Shown piece after piece: positions 26,509-36,213 of a stretch of DNA of 64,000 nt. The notes beneath the pieces are model-generated. The model was not told the origin of the DNA, did not search any database, and was given only the letters and a program-made list of their open reading frames with translations. The stretch comes from Algibacter miyuki (GTDB lineage Bacteria > Bacteroidota > Bacteroidia > Flavobacteriales > Flavobacteriaceae): assembly GCF_030409805.1 (NCBI RefSeq), contig NZ_JAUFQP010000001.1, positions 310,001-374,000 on the forward strand. Direction: 5' to 3'. Each line of letters starts with the position of its first letter. Positions within the stretch are counted from its first letter, which is position 1. The position numbers were made by a program, and so were the translations under genes.

Positions 26509-28437
26509 ATGAAGAAATCAATCCTTTTCTTTTTTCTTATTGGGATGTTCGTTCAGCTTTCAGCTTCTAATGAACAAAATCTGTTGACCAAGGCTGCTAA
26601 TCTTGATCAGCTCAAACAAATGCTGGCAATGAACCAGGAATGGGTTTCATATCCGGCATACTCCAACCGATCGGCTTGGATCAAACTCCTCGGAGAAAAT
26701 GGAGAAATCATGATTCGTGACGGAGAGGGATATTTGAGTTATGAATGGCAAGTGGTTCGAGCAACCGATTACCTCGATTACAAGCGAACGGGGAACCGTA
26801 ACACTATGCAAGAGCCTTATTTTGAAAATCAGCGAGCCTTTAGTGCTTTGGTTTTGGCTGAACTTGCCGAGGGTGAAGGGCGTTTTCTCGATCAGATTAT
26901 TGATGGGGTTTTTGTGAATTGCGAAATGACTTCCTGGGTGCTCTCCGCACATTTTAAGATTTCAGCAAAAAAGGAGAAAAACCATTTTCCCGATGTAAAA
27001 GAAAATCTTATTGGATTATACTCATCACAAACAGGTGCGATGTTATCCTGGACTTATTATTTTCTTCATGATGAATTTGATAAAGTAAATCCGTTGATCT
27101 CAGAACGTTTACGTTCTGAACTTCAAAAACGAATTCTTGATCCATACATGAATATGAATTACTGGTGGACGGCACTTCCTCCATTTCAGGATGAAAGACT
27201 AAATGTAAATAACTGGAATCCATGGTGCAATGCTAATGTTTTACAATGTTATATGTTACTCGAAAATGATCGTGATAAATTGGCTCAAGCAGTTTATCGT
27301 TCCATGCGCTCGGTCGATCAGTTTATTAATGCCAATAAAGATGGAGCCTGCGATGAGGGACCCAAATACTGGGGGGTGGCAGCAGGTAAAATGTATGATT
27401 ACCTCTCATTGCTTGAGAAACTTACTGATGGCCAGATATCGCTGTTTAATAAACCGGAGATTAAGAGTATGGCTGAATATGTTTATCGGGCCAATGTCGG
27501 AAATGATTGGGTAGTCAACTTTGCAGATGCTTCAGCAAAATTGCAGGGAAATCCGTACCTTATTTACAGTTTTGGGCGTGCTGTAGAAAGCGATGATATG
27601 ATGCATTTTGCTGCATACCTTAAAGAAAGGAATCCTGAGAACAGTATTGTTAATTCTCGCGATATTGATAGAACTTTGAGAAGCGCCTTAATATCTGGAG
27701 AATTGGAAGCTACGGAACCCAAGTTTAACGTCCCGGCTTATTCATGGTATCCAGAAACGGAGTATTGTTTTATGAGCGATGATCAGGGAAGTTTTGTAGC
27801 TGCAAAAGGCGGTGACAACAACGAAAATCATAACCACAATGACGTGGGGTCTTTTATTTATTACTCCAATTCATTGCCCATAATTATGGATACGGGAGTA
27901 GGATCATACACGGCAAAAACATTTGGGCCGCAACGCTATAGTATTTGGACGATGCAGAGTAATTATCATAATGTGCCGCTAATAAATGGTGTTAGTCAAC
28001 ATGCTGGTGCTGATTTTAAAGCGATGAATACAGCATTTGATAAAGAAAACATGCGATTTACTACAAATATTGTAAATGCTTATCCAAAAGAGGCTAAGGT
28101 GAAATCATGGAAGCGTTCCTATAACTTAAAAAATGGTACGCTGATCATTGATGATCTGTATGTCTTGGAAAAAACAATTGAACCGAATCAAATTAATTTC
28201 ATGACATGGGGTGATGTCAATTTGGATGTTCCGGGAAAAGTGATTATTAAAGTGAAAAATGAAACCGTGGAACTCCGCTACGATAAGAAAAAATTGAAGG
28301 CAACAATAGAAACAATTGAACTTGAAGAGAAAAAGCTGTCACAGGTTTGGGGGGATGCAATTTACAGACTTTCGCTAAATGCTAAAATGCTGGAAACGGA
28401 AGGTAATTATCAGTATAGCATTCGAAAAGTTAAATAA
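26509..28437 (+). CDS. Heparinase II/III-like polysaccharide lyase
   Basis: 642 aa with a signal peptide (ILFFFLIGMFVQLSAS). Residues about 20-370 look like the (alpha/alpha) toroid of heparinase II/III-type lyases (WQVVRATDYLDY, MNYWWTALPPFQDERLNVNN, WNPWCNANVL). Residues about 400-640 give the beta-sandwich with the family landmark DDQGSFVAAKGGDNNENHNH followed by NDVGSFIYYSN, then NYHNVPLINGVSQHAG. The NHNHND histidines belong to the family metal/catalytic site. Lyases of this type eliminate at uronic-acid residues, so the target contains uronate. Composition differs from the surrounding locus. It ends 120 bp before an IS30 remnant. Confidence 0.82.
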   Translation: MKKSILFFFLIGMFVQLSASNEQNLLTKAANLDQLKQMLAMNQEWVSYPAYSNRSAWIKLLGENGEIMIRDGEGYLSYEWQVVRATDYLDYKRTGNRNTMQEPYFENQRAFSALVLAELAEGEGRFLDQIIDGVFVNCEMTSWVLSAHFKISAKKEKNHFPDVKENLIGLYSSQTGAMLSWTYYFLHDEFDKVNPLISERLRSELQKRILDPYMNMNYWWTALPPFQDERLNVNNWNPWCNANVLQCYMLLENDRDKLAQAVYRSMRSVDQFINANKDGACDEGPKYWGVAAGKMYDYLSLLEKLTDGQISLFNKPEIKSMAEYVYRANVGNDWVVNFADASAKLQGNPYLIYSFGRAVESDDMMHFAAYLKERNPENSIVNSRDIDRTLRSALISGELEATEPKFNVPAYSWYPETEYCFMSDDQGSFVAAKGGDNNENHNHNDVGSFIYYSNSLPIIMDTGVGSYTAKTFGPQRYSIWTMQSNYHNVPLINGVSQHAGADFKAMNTAFDKENMRFTTNIVNAYPKEAKVKSWKRSYNLKNGTLIIDDLYVLEKTIEPNQINFMTWGDVNLDVPGKVIIKVKNETVELRYDKKKLKATIETIELEEKKLSQVWGDAIYRLSLNAKMLETEGNYQYSIRKVK

Positions 28438-28555
28438 AGACCAAATAGAGGTGACTGCGTTTAAGATTCGATGAATCTTTCCTTTGGATTAAAGATGGCC
28501 TACAAGATCCTTTGCCCAGTAGGGGAGAGCCCGAAGAGGATTAAACTTGAATTAA

Positions 28556-28675
28556 ATTGACATAAATAAACTACAATTTATTCAAGAAAAACTAAACAAT
28601 AGACCTCGGAAAATCATTGGTTATAAAACATCTAAAGGGATGATAGATTTTGAACTAGAATTTGTAGCTTATTAA
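28556..28675 (+). mobile_element. IS30-family transposase remnant (C-terminal 39 codons)
   Basis: The reading IDINKLQFIQEKLNNRPRKI followed by IGYKTSKGMIDFELEFVAY and a stop matches the C-terminal end of IS30-type transposases (LNNRPRK-x-x-GYKTP-like). The frame is closed by a stop just upstream. No inverted repeats were recognised. It sits exactly between the acquired cassette and the duplicated sulfatase tail, which implicates an IS in the rearrangement. Confidence 0.65.
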
Positions 28676-28689
28676 AATCGAAAAAAAAA

Positions 28690-29136
28690 ATGATAGGTCC
28701 TGGAATTGAAAAAGGAAAAGTATGCAACAAACAGGTGCAATTATTAGATGTGTATCCTACCTTATTGGAATTGACAAATCTTAAATCGGATTCAAAACTA
28801 GAAGGAAATTCTTTAGTACCATTGTTGAAAAAACTAAATGCAGAGTGGTCTCATTATGCACGAACCAGTTTCGGGCCAGGTAACTATAGCATAACTCCTG
28901 AAGACTATCGTTTTATTCAGTATAAAGATGGTTCTGAAGAATTTTATAATCATAAGATTGATCCACAAGAATGGCACAACGCTATAAACAATCTCGAATA
29001 TGTTGATGTTATTGAAAAGCATCGCGCTGAAATACCTCAAGAGCACTATGAGATTTTAGGTGAAGGTTCTACCGGGCATTTATCTTATGAAGCATCAGGA
29101 AAGAGAAATATTAATAATACCAAATATAAATTATGA
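28690..29136 (+). pseudogene. Sulfatase C-terminal fragment, duplicate of the end of 23059-24513
   Basis: 148 aa beginning MIGPGIEKGKVCNKQVQLLD, equal to the stretch near residue 345 of the intact sulfatase and closely similar to its end (STGHLSYEAS in both). The catalytic N-terminal two thirds, with the metal ligands and formylglycine cysteine, are missing, so it cannot be an active sulfatase. The ATG is fortuitous and follows an A tract. The matching DNA (about 24086-24513 and 28693-29100) forms a long imperfect direct repeat around the inserted block. It is best read as the tail of a former tandem sulfatase whose front was lost. Confidence 0.85.
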
Positions 29137-29456
29137 AAAAAGGAATGATAAAATTAAGTGCGTTGTATCCAAATACAGAAGATAGTTATTTTGATATCGA
29201 CTATTATTGTAATACGCATACTCCAATGGTTGCTAAGTTTTTAGGAGATGCAATGAAACATGCTGCTGTAGAAGAAGGTTTAAGTGCTTTTGATAGAGGC
29301 TCTGAAAAACCTTTCATGGCTATCGGCCATTTGTATTTTGACACTTTAGATGACATGCACAATGCTTTTGAGCCTTATATGGAAGAGATTATGGGAGATA
29401 TAAAAAACTACACTAATGTGCAACCCTATTTTCAAATAAGTGAAGTTAAAATTTAA
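29133..29456 (+). CDS. EthD-domain protein
   Basis: 107 aa, no signal peptide, cytosolic. MIKLSALYPNTEDSYFDIDY, NTHTPMVAKFLGDAMKHAAV and ENIMGDIKNYTNVQPYFQIS-like C-terminal spacing match the small ferredoxin-like EthD/dimeric alpha-beta barrel family. Family members often act in small-molecule degradation, but the reaction here is unknown. The start overlaps the last codons of the sulfatase fragment. It was probably the original downstream neighbour of the second sulfatase copy, read from promoter 7. Confidence 0.75.
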   Translation: MKKGMIKLSALYPNTEDSYFDIDYYCNTHTPMVAKFLGDAMKHAAVEEGLSAFDRGSEKPFMAIGHLYFDTLDDMHNAFEPYMEEIMGDIKNYTNVQPYFQISEVKI

Positions 29457-29481
29457 GTATTTCTTATAAAAAAATACAAGA

Positions 29482-29525
29482 AAACACTCCTAATTAAAAA
29501 CTTAGATTTTTAATTAGGAGTGTTT
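29482..29525. terminator. Bidirectional intrinsic terminator
   Basis: A perfect 19-bp stem: AAACACTCCTAATTAAAAA (29482-29500) with its complement (29507-29525) and a 6-nt loop, between convergent genes ending at 29456 (+) and 29527 (-). Confidence 0.9.
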
Positions 29526-29526
29526 T

Positions 29527-31434
29527 TCATTTTACCTTTTTAACAGGAATACCATAACGTAGCAAAATACTTTTCATTAAACGTCCCGGATAATTAGTAT
29601 ATCGTTTGTTTAGTGCTACGGGTGTTATAGACCAATTTGCAAATTCATCCTTTAAACTAGCGGTTTCCATACCACAATCATCCAGAGCGGTAAGCGCAGC
29701 TATAACAATTAATATATTGTCTTTTCTTTGAGCTAACTCAGAAAGAAGTGTTAATGCTATTTCTGAAGTTTTAGAATTATTTCCATGTTTAACCAAAGCC
29801 CAAGCTGCTGCAATTTTTACATCATCCGAGGTATCTGATAGTGCCTTTTTTAATGCTTTTTCACTTTTTGATACAGCATCTTTACCATGAATCATCATAC
29901 CCATAGTGGCCCAATATCTAACAATGTTATTCTCATCGGTCATTCGTTTTTGTAGCTCACAAACATCATCCGGATTCATAAATGAAGCTATTTCAGCTGT
30001 AGAAAATATGCGTTCAAAAGGATATAATTTTTCATCATGACCAAAATCATAAGGTGCCATATTACTATTAAATCGTTCATTCTCTGGAATAAATCCAACA
30101 TCTCGAATATCAAGAGCGTAATCTTGTTGTGCTTTACGCATGGTTTTTAAAATAGCTTCGTGTTTTTTTGAATTCGCGAGATTATTAACTTCATCCGGAT
30201 CATTTTTAAGATCATACAGTTCTTCTGGAGCCTTTGGTGTTTCCCAAAAAAGACTTTGTGCCTTGTTCAGTTTTCCTTGGTCATAGAGTTTTTTCCATAC
30301 TGCAGTTGAGGAGAAAGACATACGAATTTGTGTATCTAACCATTGCCCTTGTGAAAACTGGGGCATGTAATTTCTAAGATAAACATAGCGTCCGTTAGAA
30401 ACACTTCTTACTAAGTCTAAACGTTCGTCCATACGACCACGGAATCCATAAACAAATGGTTGCTCTTCAGTTTGATAATCTCCTGCGAAAGCGTGTCCTT
30501 GCATCCATTTAGGTGGCGCAATACCCGCAATACTAAGCATGGTTGGTGCGAAATCCACAAAACTTATTAAACGATCAGACCGCCCACCAGCTTTATATTC
30601 TTTAGGAGCAAGATGTTTCCATTTCTCAGGAAAATAAACCACGACTGGTACTTGAAGCCCCGCATTATTAGGCCAACGTTTATTACGAGCAAGTCCACCG
30701 CCATGGTCGGCGAAATAGAAAACAATAGTATTATCTTCTAATCCAGCTTCTGCAAGTTCAGCAAGACGTTTACCCGCAACAGAGTCTACCACAGTAATAC
30801 TATTATAATAAGCAGCCCATTCTAATCGCATAGCTTCACAATCTGGATGGTATTTTGGTAATTTTACTTTGGCAGGGTCGTGTAAAGATGGTTTCCTCTT
30901 GTTTTTAGCAGTTCGAGTTATGTCATGTATATGGCCTTCATGACTTTGTGTATTATTAAAATAGGCGAAAAAAGGTTGTCCTGGTTTGCGCTTATTGTAA
31001 TGTGCTCTGTTAGAAGATTCATCCCAAACCCCTTTAGGAGTACTTAGATTATAATCTTCTTTTCCATTACCAGAACAGTAATATCCAATATCTCGGAGAT
31101 ATTTTGGAAACATATTTTTCTCCATTGGATAAGGAGACATACTACGCATGTGCTCTCCTCCTGAACTTGGTCCAGAAATGCCAGACCAGAGTGTGGTTCG
31201 AGCAGGAGCACAAACGGGAGCAGAAGACCATGCGTAATTAAAACACATGCCTTTTTCTGCAAATTTATCTATGTTTGGAGTGGTAGCAAATGTATCGCCA
31301 TAAGCACCCATATGGGGGCCATGGTCTTCAGCAACAAGCCATAGGATGTTTGGTTTAGAAAGAAGCTTCTTGTTGTGTTGATGTTGAGCATTTAAGAACA
31401 TTGTGCTTATAAGAAAAATAACTAGTGATTTCAT
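29527..31434 (-). CDS. S1-family sulfatase with C-terminal HEAT-like repeats
   Basis: 635 aa with a signal peptide (VIFLISTMFLNAQ). LWLVAEDHGPHMGAYGD carries the metal site (ED instead of DD). The formylglycine site is CAPAR (Cys75), with Ala at the fourth position. FYFADHGGGLARNKRWPNN gives the distal metal ligands. The sulfatase fold ends near residue 460, and a further 150 residues hold short helical repeats (VRYWATMGMMIHG, VKIAAAWALVKHG, ILIVIAALTALDDCG) of HEAT type. This domain order resembles sulfamidase-like members of Bacteroidota. It is the last gene of the unit GH78 - sugar dehydrogenase - sulfatase. Confidence 0.9.
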   Translation of the reverse strand: MKSLVIFLISTMFLNAQHQHNKKLLSKPNILWLVAEDHGPHMGAYGDTFATTPNIDKFAEKGMCFNYAWSSAPVCAPARTTLWSGISGPSSGGEHMRSMSPYPMEKNMFPKYLRDIGYYCSGNGKEDYNLSTPKGVWDESSNRAHYNKRKPGQPFFAYFNNTQSHEGHIHDITRTAKNKRKPSLHDPAKVKLPKYHPDCEAMRLEWAAYYNSITVVDSVAGKRLAELAEAGLEDNTIVFYFADHGGGLARNKRWPNNAGLQVPVVVYFPEKWKHLAPKEYKAGGRSDRLISFVDFAPTMLSIAGIAPPKWMQGHAFAGDYQTEEQPFVYGFRGRMDERLDLVRSVSNGRYVYLRNYMPQFSQGQWLDTQIRMSFSSTAVWKKLYDQGKLNKAQSLFWETPKAPEELYDLKNDPDEVNNLANSKKHEAILKTMRKAQQDYALDIRDVGFIPENERFNSNMAPYDFGHDEKLYPFERIFSTAEIASFMNPDDVCELQKRMTDENNIVRYWATMGMMIHGKDAVSKSEKALKKALSDTSDDVKIAAAWALVKHGNNSKTSEIALTLLSELAQRKDNILIVIAALTALDDCGMETASLKDEFANWSITPVALNKRYTNYPGRLMKSILLRYGIPVKKVK

Positions 31435-31485
31435 TGGTGTTAGTTGCTAAGGTTTAGGTTTTGTTGGTATTGCATTTCAAGATGA

Positions 31486-31508
31486 AGTCCGTTTTTTCTT
31501 ATCGGACT
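31486..31508. other. Small hairpin in intergenic gap
   Basis: AGTCCG (31486-31491) pairs with CGGACT (31503-31508) around an 11-nt loop, in the 116-bp gap between the sugar dehydrogenase and the HEAT-fused sulfatase. It could be a processing or attenuation structure. No run of T supports a strong terminator. Confidence 0.35.
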
Positions 31509-31550
31509 ATATTTTGAATTGTTTATTATTTAATAACTCTATTAGTGTAT

Positions 31551-33236
31551 TTAGGGAATTAAATTTTCTTTAATTTTATATATTTTACCATCAGATTTTG
31601 TTAAAAGATAAATATTACCATCACAATCTTGACCAAATCTTAAATCTACACGTGAGCTTTTAGTTAGTTTAGACATTGTTGTTGGTTTGCCATGAATGGA
31701 AACCTTTAGTTTTTTTAAATTCCGTTGTTTTGCCTCAAATAAGTCTCCTATATAGAGCGATCCTGTAGGAATATCTCCGAATATATATTTTCCACGAAAT
31801 TTTTCACCTCTTGCAAAAAATCCGCCACTAATAGCTACACCGTCTTTTTGATTGTATTGAAAAATGGGATATGTAGCTCCGTAGTCGGCATCATTATCGG
31901 GTAAAGCATAAGCTAAACTTTGATTTCCATTGGGATTTAGAGCAAAATTTCCTTCGCGTATAGGCCAGCCATAAAATTGTCCCGAATCTATCAAATTTAC
32001 TTCTTCCATAATTTTATGACCAATATCACTGGCAAATAACCTACCGTATAAATCCCAAGAAAAACGTGTAGGGTTTCGGAGTCCGTAACTCCAAATTTCT
32101 CCTTTTAAAAGGGCTTGTTTAACAAATGGGTTTTCTGGAGGAATTCCGTAAGCGCCATTTTTACTATTGTTTCCCATTGGGTCTATTCGTAAAATTGTTC
32201 CCCAAATTTGCGAACCTCCATGCTGGGCAACTTGAGGATACCCTTTTATCACGCCGCCGCCATCACCTACACCTATATAAAGCATTCCATAATCAGATTC
32301 ATCTTTAGTGGTAACAGGGTTAAAGCCCATTTCCTGTATACCATGCATAAAGCCAACAAAATCTATTCGTAATAGTTCTCTGGAATCTCCCTTAAAAATG
32401 TTTTTGTTTGGAGTTTTAGTTTTCCATTCTTTTACAACCCATTGTATTTTAGCAGGAATACTATCGGGCAAACTAAAATCTGAAGGTTTACTTAATTTTG
32501 GTTCGGAGTGTGCTGTATAGAATAATCCATTTTCCTGAAAATCAGGATGAAAGGCAAAACTACTAAAACCTGCACCTAAGCCTGGTTCGTGAATAAAATC
32601 GGGGTTATAATCAATTAAAGAAAGGTAGGGCTCTACTTTTTTATCCCTTAATTCGTAGAGGCTACCTCTCATGTCATTAATAAAGATACGGCCAGAACTC
32701 CCTGCACAATCCAATTTATTAAGTCGCGCTAAAATAGGTTTTTGGGTTGTTGCAGGTGCTTGAGCCACAAACTCCAATTCTGCAACCAAATGAGAGTATT
32801 GTAAGGTGTCCTTTATAGTTTCTTTAATGACATCTAAAGAGTTATTATTTTTTAACTTTTGGTTTTCCTGTTTATGTATATAACTTAATAGGGCGTCTAA
32901 GTTGGTCTCCGAAAGATCTTTAAATCCGGGCATAGGGATTTTGTAAGTTTCAAGTAGTTGTGTTGCTCTTGAGTCATTGTCTGCCACCATTTGAAGTGGG
33001 TTTTTAATAAACTGTTTTATCCACGAAGTTTCAACACGTCTTGTAAGTCCACGGAGGTTAGGTCCAATAGCATCTTGTTTAAAATTATGGCAATGACTAC
33101 ATTTTTGCTCAAAAATGGCCTTTCCTTTTTTTATAGATTCCGGTTTTAAACTAATAGTATGTCCTAATTTTTGTTTTGTTTCAGATTGACAGCTAACAAT
33201 AAATAGGACTAAAATAATTAGATGATAAAATTTCAT
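31551..33236 (-). CDS. Cytochrome c - PQQ-type sugar dehydrogenase fusion lipoprotein
   Basis: 561 aa with a lipoprotein signal (LIILVLFIVSCQSE, Cys16). Residues about 35-110 form a class I cytochrome c: CSHCH at 46-50, and the expected methionine ligand in IPMPGFKDLSE. Residues about 150-560 form a six-bladed glucose/sorbosone dehydrogenase propeller (AGSSGRIFINDMRG, GLGAGFSSFAFHPDF, LYIGVGDGGGV, SYGLRNPTRFSWD, EEVNLIDSGQFYGWP). Family members oxidise aldoses at C1 using PQQ and pass electrons to cytochrome c, which here is built in. It lies between a GH78 and a sulfatase in the same unit, suggesting oxidation of a released sugar at the cell surface. Substrate unknown. Confidence 0.85.
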   Translation of the reverse strand: MKFYHLIILVLFIVSCQSETKQKLGHTISLKPESIKKGKAIFEQKCSHCHNFKQDAIGPNLRGLTRRVETSWIKQFIKNPLQMVADNDSRATQLLETYKIPMPGFKDLSETNLDALLSYIHKQENQKLKNNNSLDVIKETIKDTLQYSHLVAELEFVAQAPATTQKPILARLNKLDCAGSSGRIFINDMRGSLYELRDKKVEPYLSLIDYNPDFIHEPGLGAGFSSFAFHPDFQENGLFYTAHSEPKLSKPSDFSLPDSIPAKIQWVVKEWKTKTPNKNIFKGDSRELLRIDFVGFMHGIQEMGFNPVTTKDESDYGMLYIGVGDGGGVIKGYPQVAQHGGSQIWGTILRIDPMGNNSKNGAYGIPPENPFVKQALLKGEIWSYGLRNPTRFSWDLYGRLFASDIGHKIMEEVNLIDSGQFYGWPIREGNFALNPNGNQSLAYALPDNDADYGATYPIFQYNQKDGVAISGGFFARGEKFRGKYIFGDIPTGSLYIGDLFEAKQRNLKKLKVSIHGKPTTMSKLTKSSRVDLRFGQDCDGNIYLLTKSDGKIYKIKENLIP

Positions 33237-33260
33237 TTTTAGGAATATTCTTTTTTTTAA

Positions 33261-36089
33261 CTAAATTTTTGATTCAAATTTATAACGGCCTGAGCCTATC
33301 TCGTATATTTTATAGTTTTCATGTTGGCCTAAAAATTTTATTTGTTTTGAGTTTATGGGTATACCGCTTTCGGTAACTGTATTTTTTTTATTCGAAGGCA
33401 TGTAAATTTTACCAGTAGTATTTACAGGAAGTTCAACTTCTAAAGAAAAAAGAGTTCCGTTAATGTGCCATGAAGAAACAATATCTCCATTTATAGACCC
33501 ATATGTTGCGTTGAGATTTGATACGGATTTATCGCCTAGTTTCGGACGAATGATAATCTTATTAAAGCCTGCATCTTCCGTATTGATTCCTGCCATATCA
33601 CTAAACAGAAACTGAGAAAAAGCGCCAAAAGCATAATGGTTAAAAGAATTCATTTTGGCATTCATTTCACCATTGAAACCTTTTTCGGGGGTGTAACTGT
33701 TCCAACGTTCCCAAATAGTGGTGGCTCCATTTGCAATTTGAAAGCCCCAACTAGGATATTCTTTTTTGAGTAGTATCTGGTATGCTAAATCTGAACGGCG
33801 AATTTTAGATAAAGCAGGAAGTAATTGTCGAATTCCTAAAATACCTGAGGAGGGTAAATTATCATTTTCTTCTAAAAGATTTACTAAATGTTCTCCCGCT
33901 TTTATTTTTAGTGCTTCGGGGAGAATATCAAAATAAATAGCTGTAGCGTAAGCCGATTGAGTATGTCCTGTAAATCCTTTTTCGCCTTCAAAATAGCCTT
34001 TTCCATCCCCATATATAGTTTCATCTATTTGAAATTTTCCGTTTTCATCTATATAATGTTTTATAAATGCAGCTACTGAAGTTTTATAAGTGGATTGATA
34101 ATAATCAGCCTTTTCTTGGTTACCTATGGCGGCACTCATTTCTGCCATTATTTTTAATGCATATTGATAATACATCGACGCCATAATATCGTGTGCCAGA
34201 TGTTTGTCGGTCATGGATAGCCAATCTCCAAAACCTCCTTTTGGTTTAGCTTCTGCCCATGAATCTTCAGGATAAAATTTATCGTTTTTACTTTTTTCTA
34301 TATGATAATCCATAAAGCGCGTCATAGACTCATAATGGTCTTCTACTATTTTAGTATCTCCGTAAAACTTATACGTATTGTAAGGTACCATAACACCTGC
34401 TTCCATCCATCCTGGAGAAAACCATTCTAATTTGGGGTAGGGTTGAGGTGCAAAAACAGCGTAAGGTCCAAAATCATATTGAGCATCACGAACATCAGCA
34501 AACCATTTTTTATTAAAAGCACCAAGATTAGCATTGTATAATGCCGATTTAGAAAAAATTTGAACATCGCCCAACCAACCTAAACGCTCATCGCGTTGGG
34601 GACTGTCTGTTGGAACTTCCATGAAATTAGAACGCTGCGTCCAAATCACATTTTCAAACATTTTATTTAAGATAGTATCGGAGGATGTAAATGAACTTTC
34701 CATTGGTGTGGACGAGCCAAAAGCGATACCCGTTATGGTATTATGGTCTGGTTTGTTTTTTAGTCCAGTAACCTCAACGTATTGAAAACCATGATATGTA
34801 AATTTTGGTTCCCATATTTCAACACCTTCGCCTTTTAAAATGTAAGTATCAGTTGCTCTGGCAAATCTTAAATTTTCGGTCATGAGCTTACCATCATCGT
34901 ATAAACGTTCGCCAAAACGCATGATAATCGTGTCGTTTTTGTTTCCTTGTACATGTAAACGTGTATGACCAGCAAAATTTTGTCCCATGTTAAATACATA
35001 AGTTCCTTTGGTTGGTTCTGTAATTTCTGCAGGTTTTAATTCATCATAAATTTGGATGCTATTTCCTGGATAGGCTTGAAGCACACCTTTTGTCCCTTCG
35101 TGAATGTATACGTTATCCCAATTTTGGTCGTCATAATTAGAAGTATTCCAATTGGGTAATTCTAAATTAGCGTTATAACCAGTTCCCATAAGTAAATCGG
35201 CATATACTATGGGACCTTCCTTAGCTTTCCAACTTTCATCTGAAACGATGATTTTTTTGGTGCCATCTTCATATTGAATTTCTAACTGAGACAATAATGC
35301 TGGATGTGATCCATAGAGTTCTCTATTTCTCGGTTTTGATAATACTTTTGGCCCAACATAACCAGCATACCAACCATCGCCTATAATAGCACCTAGTGTG
35401 TTTTCTCCTTGGTTTATAGCACTACTAACATCATAGGTTTTGTAATAGATGCGTTTGTTATAGTTAGTCCATCCAGGCGTTAATAAATCTTGTCCTATTT
35501 TTTTTCCATTTAATGCTATTTCAAAAATGCCTAATGCCGTGACATAAAGTGTAGCTTTTTGGATTGTTTTGTTAACTGAAAATGATTTTCTTAAATATGG
35601 AGCAGGAGGTAAGTGTAAAGTGTCTTTTTTATTCTTATCGTCTGTTTTAAAACCAATCCATTTTGCTTCCCAATCCGTTTGATTTAGTAAACCCGTAGTC
35701 CAAAAATTTGTGTCACTCCATTCTGAAGCGACATTATTTTCGTCCCAAACTTTGATTTTAAAATAGCAATGTTGTCTCGAATTCAGTTTGCTACCTGCGT
35801 AACGAATTTGTGAGTTTTGATGTGAATTTAGCTTACCAGAATCCCATAACAGGTTATTATCATATTCAAGGGCTTTTTCAGAACTAGCGACTTTAATTTG
35901 GTATGCAGATTGTTTCTTGTTTCTTTCATTTGAAACCATGGACCAACTGATACTTGGATGTGGATCATCAATTCCTAAAGGGTTTTCAAAATAGTTTACG
36001 GTTACTTTTTTAATAGAAATACCTTCGTTAGTTTTTTTACAAGAAAAGACTAGGGTTAGTAGAAAAAGAAGCACTATTTTTTTATTCAT
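33261..36089 (-). CDS. GH78 alpha-L-rhamnosidase lipoprotein
   Basis: 942 aa with a lipoprotein signal (VLLFLLTLVFSCKK). N-terminal Ig-like domain (NPLGIDDPHPSISWSM), then the Bac_rhamnosid_N beta-sandwich (ATLYVTALGIFEIALNGKKI, LGAIIGDGWYAGYVG). The (alpha/alpha)6 barrel is introduced by EVPTDSPQRDERLGWLGDVQ near residue 495. GATTIWERWNSYTPEKGF and a C-terminal sandwich close the protein. The motif agreement with canonical GH78 is better than in the other two GH78-type genes of the window. It is the first gene of the unit driven by promoter 8. Confidence 0.94.
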   Translation of the reverse strand: MNKKIVLLFLLTLVFSCKKTNEGISIKKVTVNYFENPLGIDDPHPSISWSMVSNERNKKQSAYQIKVASSEKALEYDNNLLWDSGKLNSHQNSQIRYAGSKLNSRQHCYFKIKVWDENNVASEWSDTNFWTTGLLNQTDWEAKWIGFKTDDKNKKDTLHLPPAPYLRKSFSVNKTIQKATLYVTALGIFEIALNGKKIGQDLLTPGWTNYNKRIYYKTYDVSSAINQGENTLGAIIGDGWYAGYVGPKVLSKPRNRELYGSHPALLSQLEIQYEDGTKKIIVSDESWKAKEGPIVYADLLMGTGYNANLELPNWNTSNYDDQNWDNVYIHEGTKGVLQAYPGNSIQIYDELKPAEITEPTKGTYVFNMGQNFAGHTRLHVQGNKNDTIIMRFGERLYDDGKLMTENLRFARATDTYILKGEGVEIWEPKFTYHGFQYVEVTGLKNKPDHNTITGIAFGSSTPMESSFTSSDTILNKMFENVIWTQRSNFMEVPTDSPQRDERLGWLGDVQIFSKSALYNANLGAFNKKWFADVRDAQYDFGPYAVFAPQPYPKLEWFSPGWMEAGVMVPYNTYKFYGDTKIVEDHYESMTRFMDYHIEKSKNDKFYPEDSWAEAKPKGGFGDWLSMTDKHLAHDIMASMYYQYALKIMAEMSAAIGNQEKADYYQSTYKTSVAAFIKHYIDENGKFQIDETIYGDGKGYFEGEKGFTGHTQSAYATAIYFDILPEALKIKAGEHLVNLLEENDNLPSSGILGIRQLLPALSKIRRSDLAYQILLKKEYPSWGFQIANGATTIWERWNSYTPEKGFNGEMNAKMNSFNHYAFGAFSQFLFSDMAGINTEDAGFNKIIIRPKLGDKSVSNLNATYGSINGDIVSSWHINGTLFSLEVELPVNTTGKIYMPSNKKNTVTESGIPINSKQIKFLGQHENYKIYEIGSGRYKFESKI

Positions 36090-36139
36090 TTGTACTAATA
36101 CTTTTGGGTTGAGTAATACTATGCCATAATTATTACTAA

Positions 36140-36185
36140 CAATATTAGGATTTTAAATAGGTTTTAGTATCCTGTTGCTTCATGT
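36140..36185 (-). promoter_or_regulatory. Locus-type promoter 8 (29527-36089 unit)
   Basis: Read on the minus strand: ACATGA half-site (36185-36180), element ACAGGATAC (36175-36167), 19-bp spacer, -7 box TAATATTG (36147-36140). The leader is about 44 nt. Confidence 0.78.
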
Positions 36186-36213
36186 TTAATAAAAAGGTAA
36201 AGGTTTGATGTTT

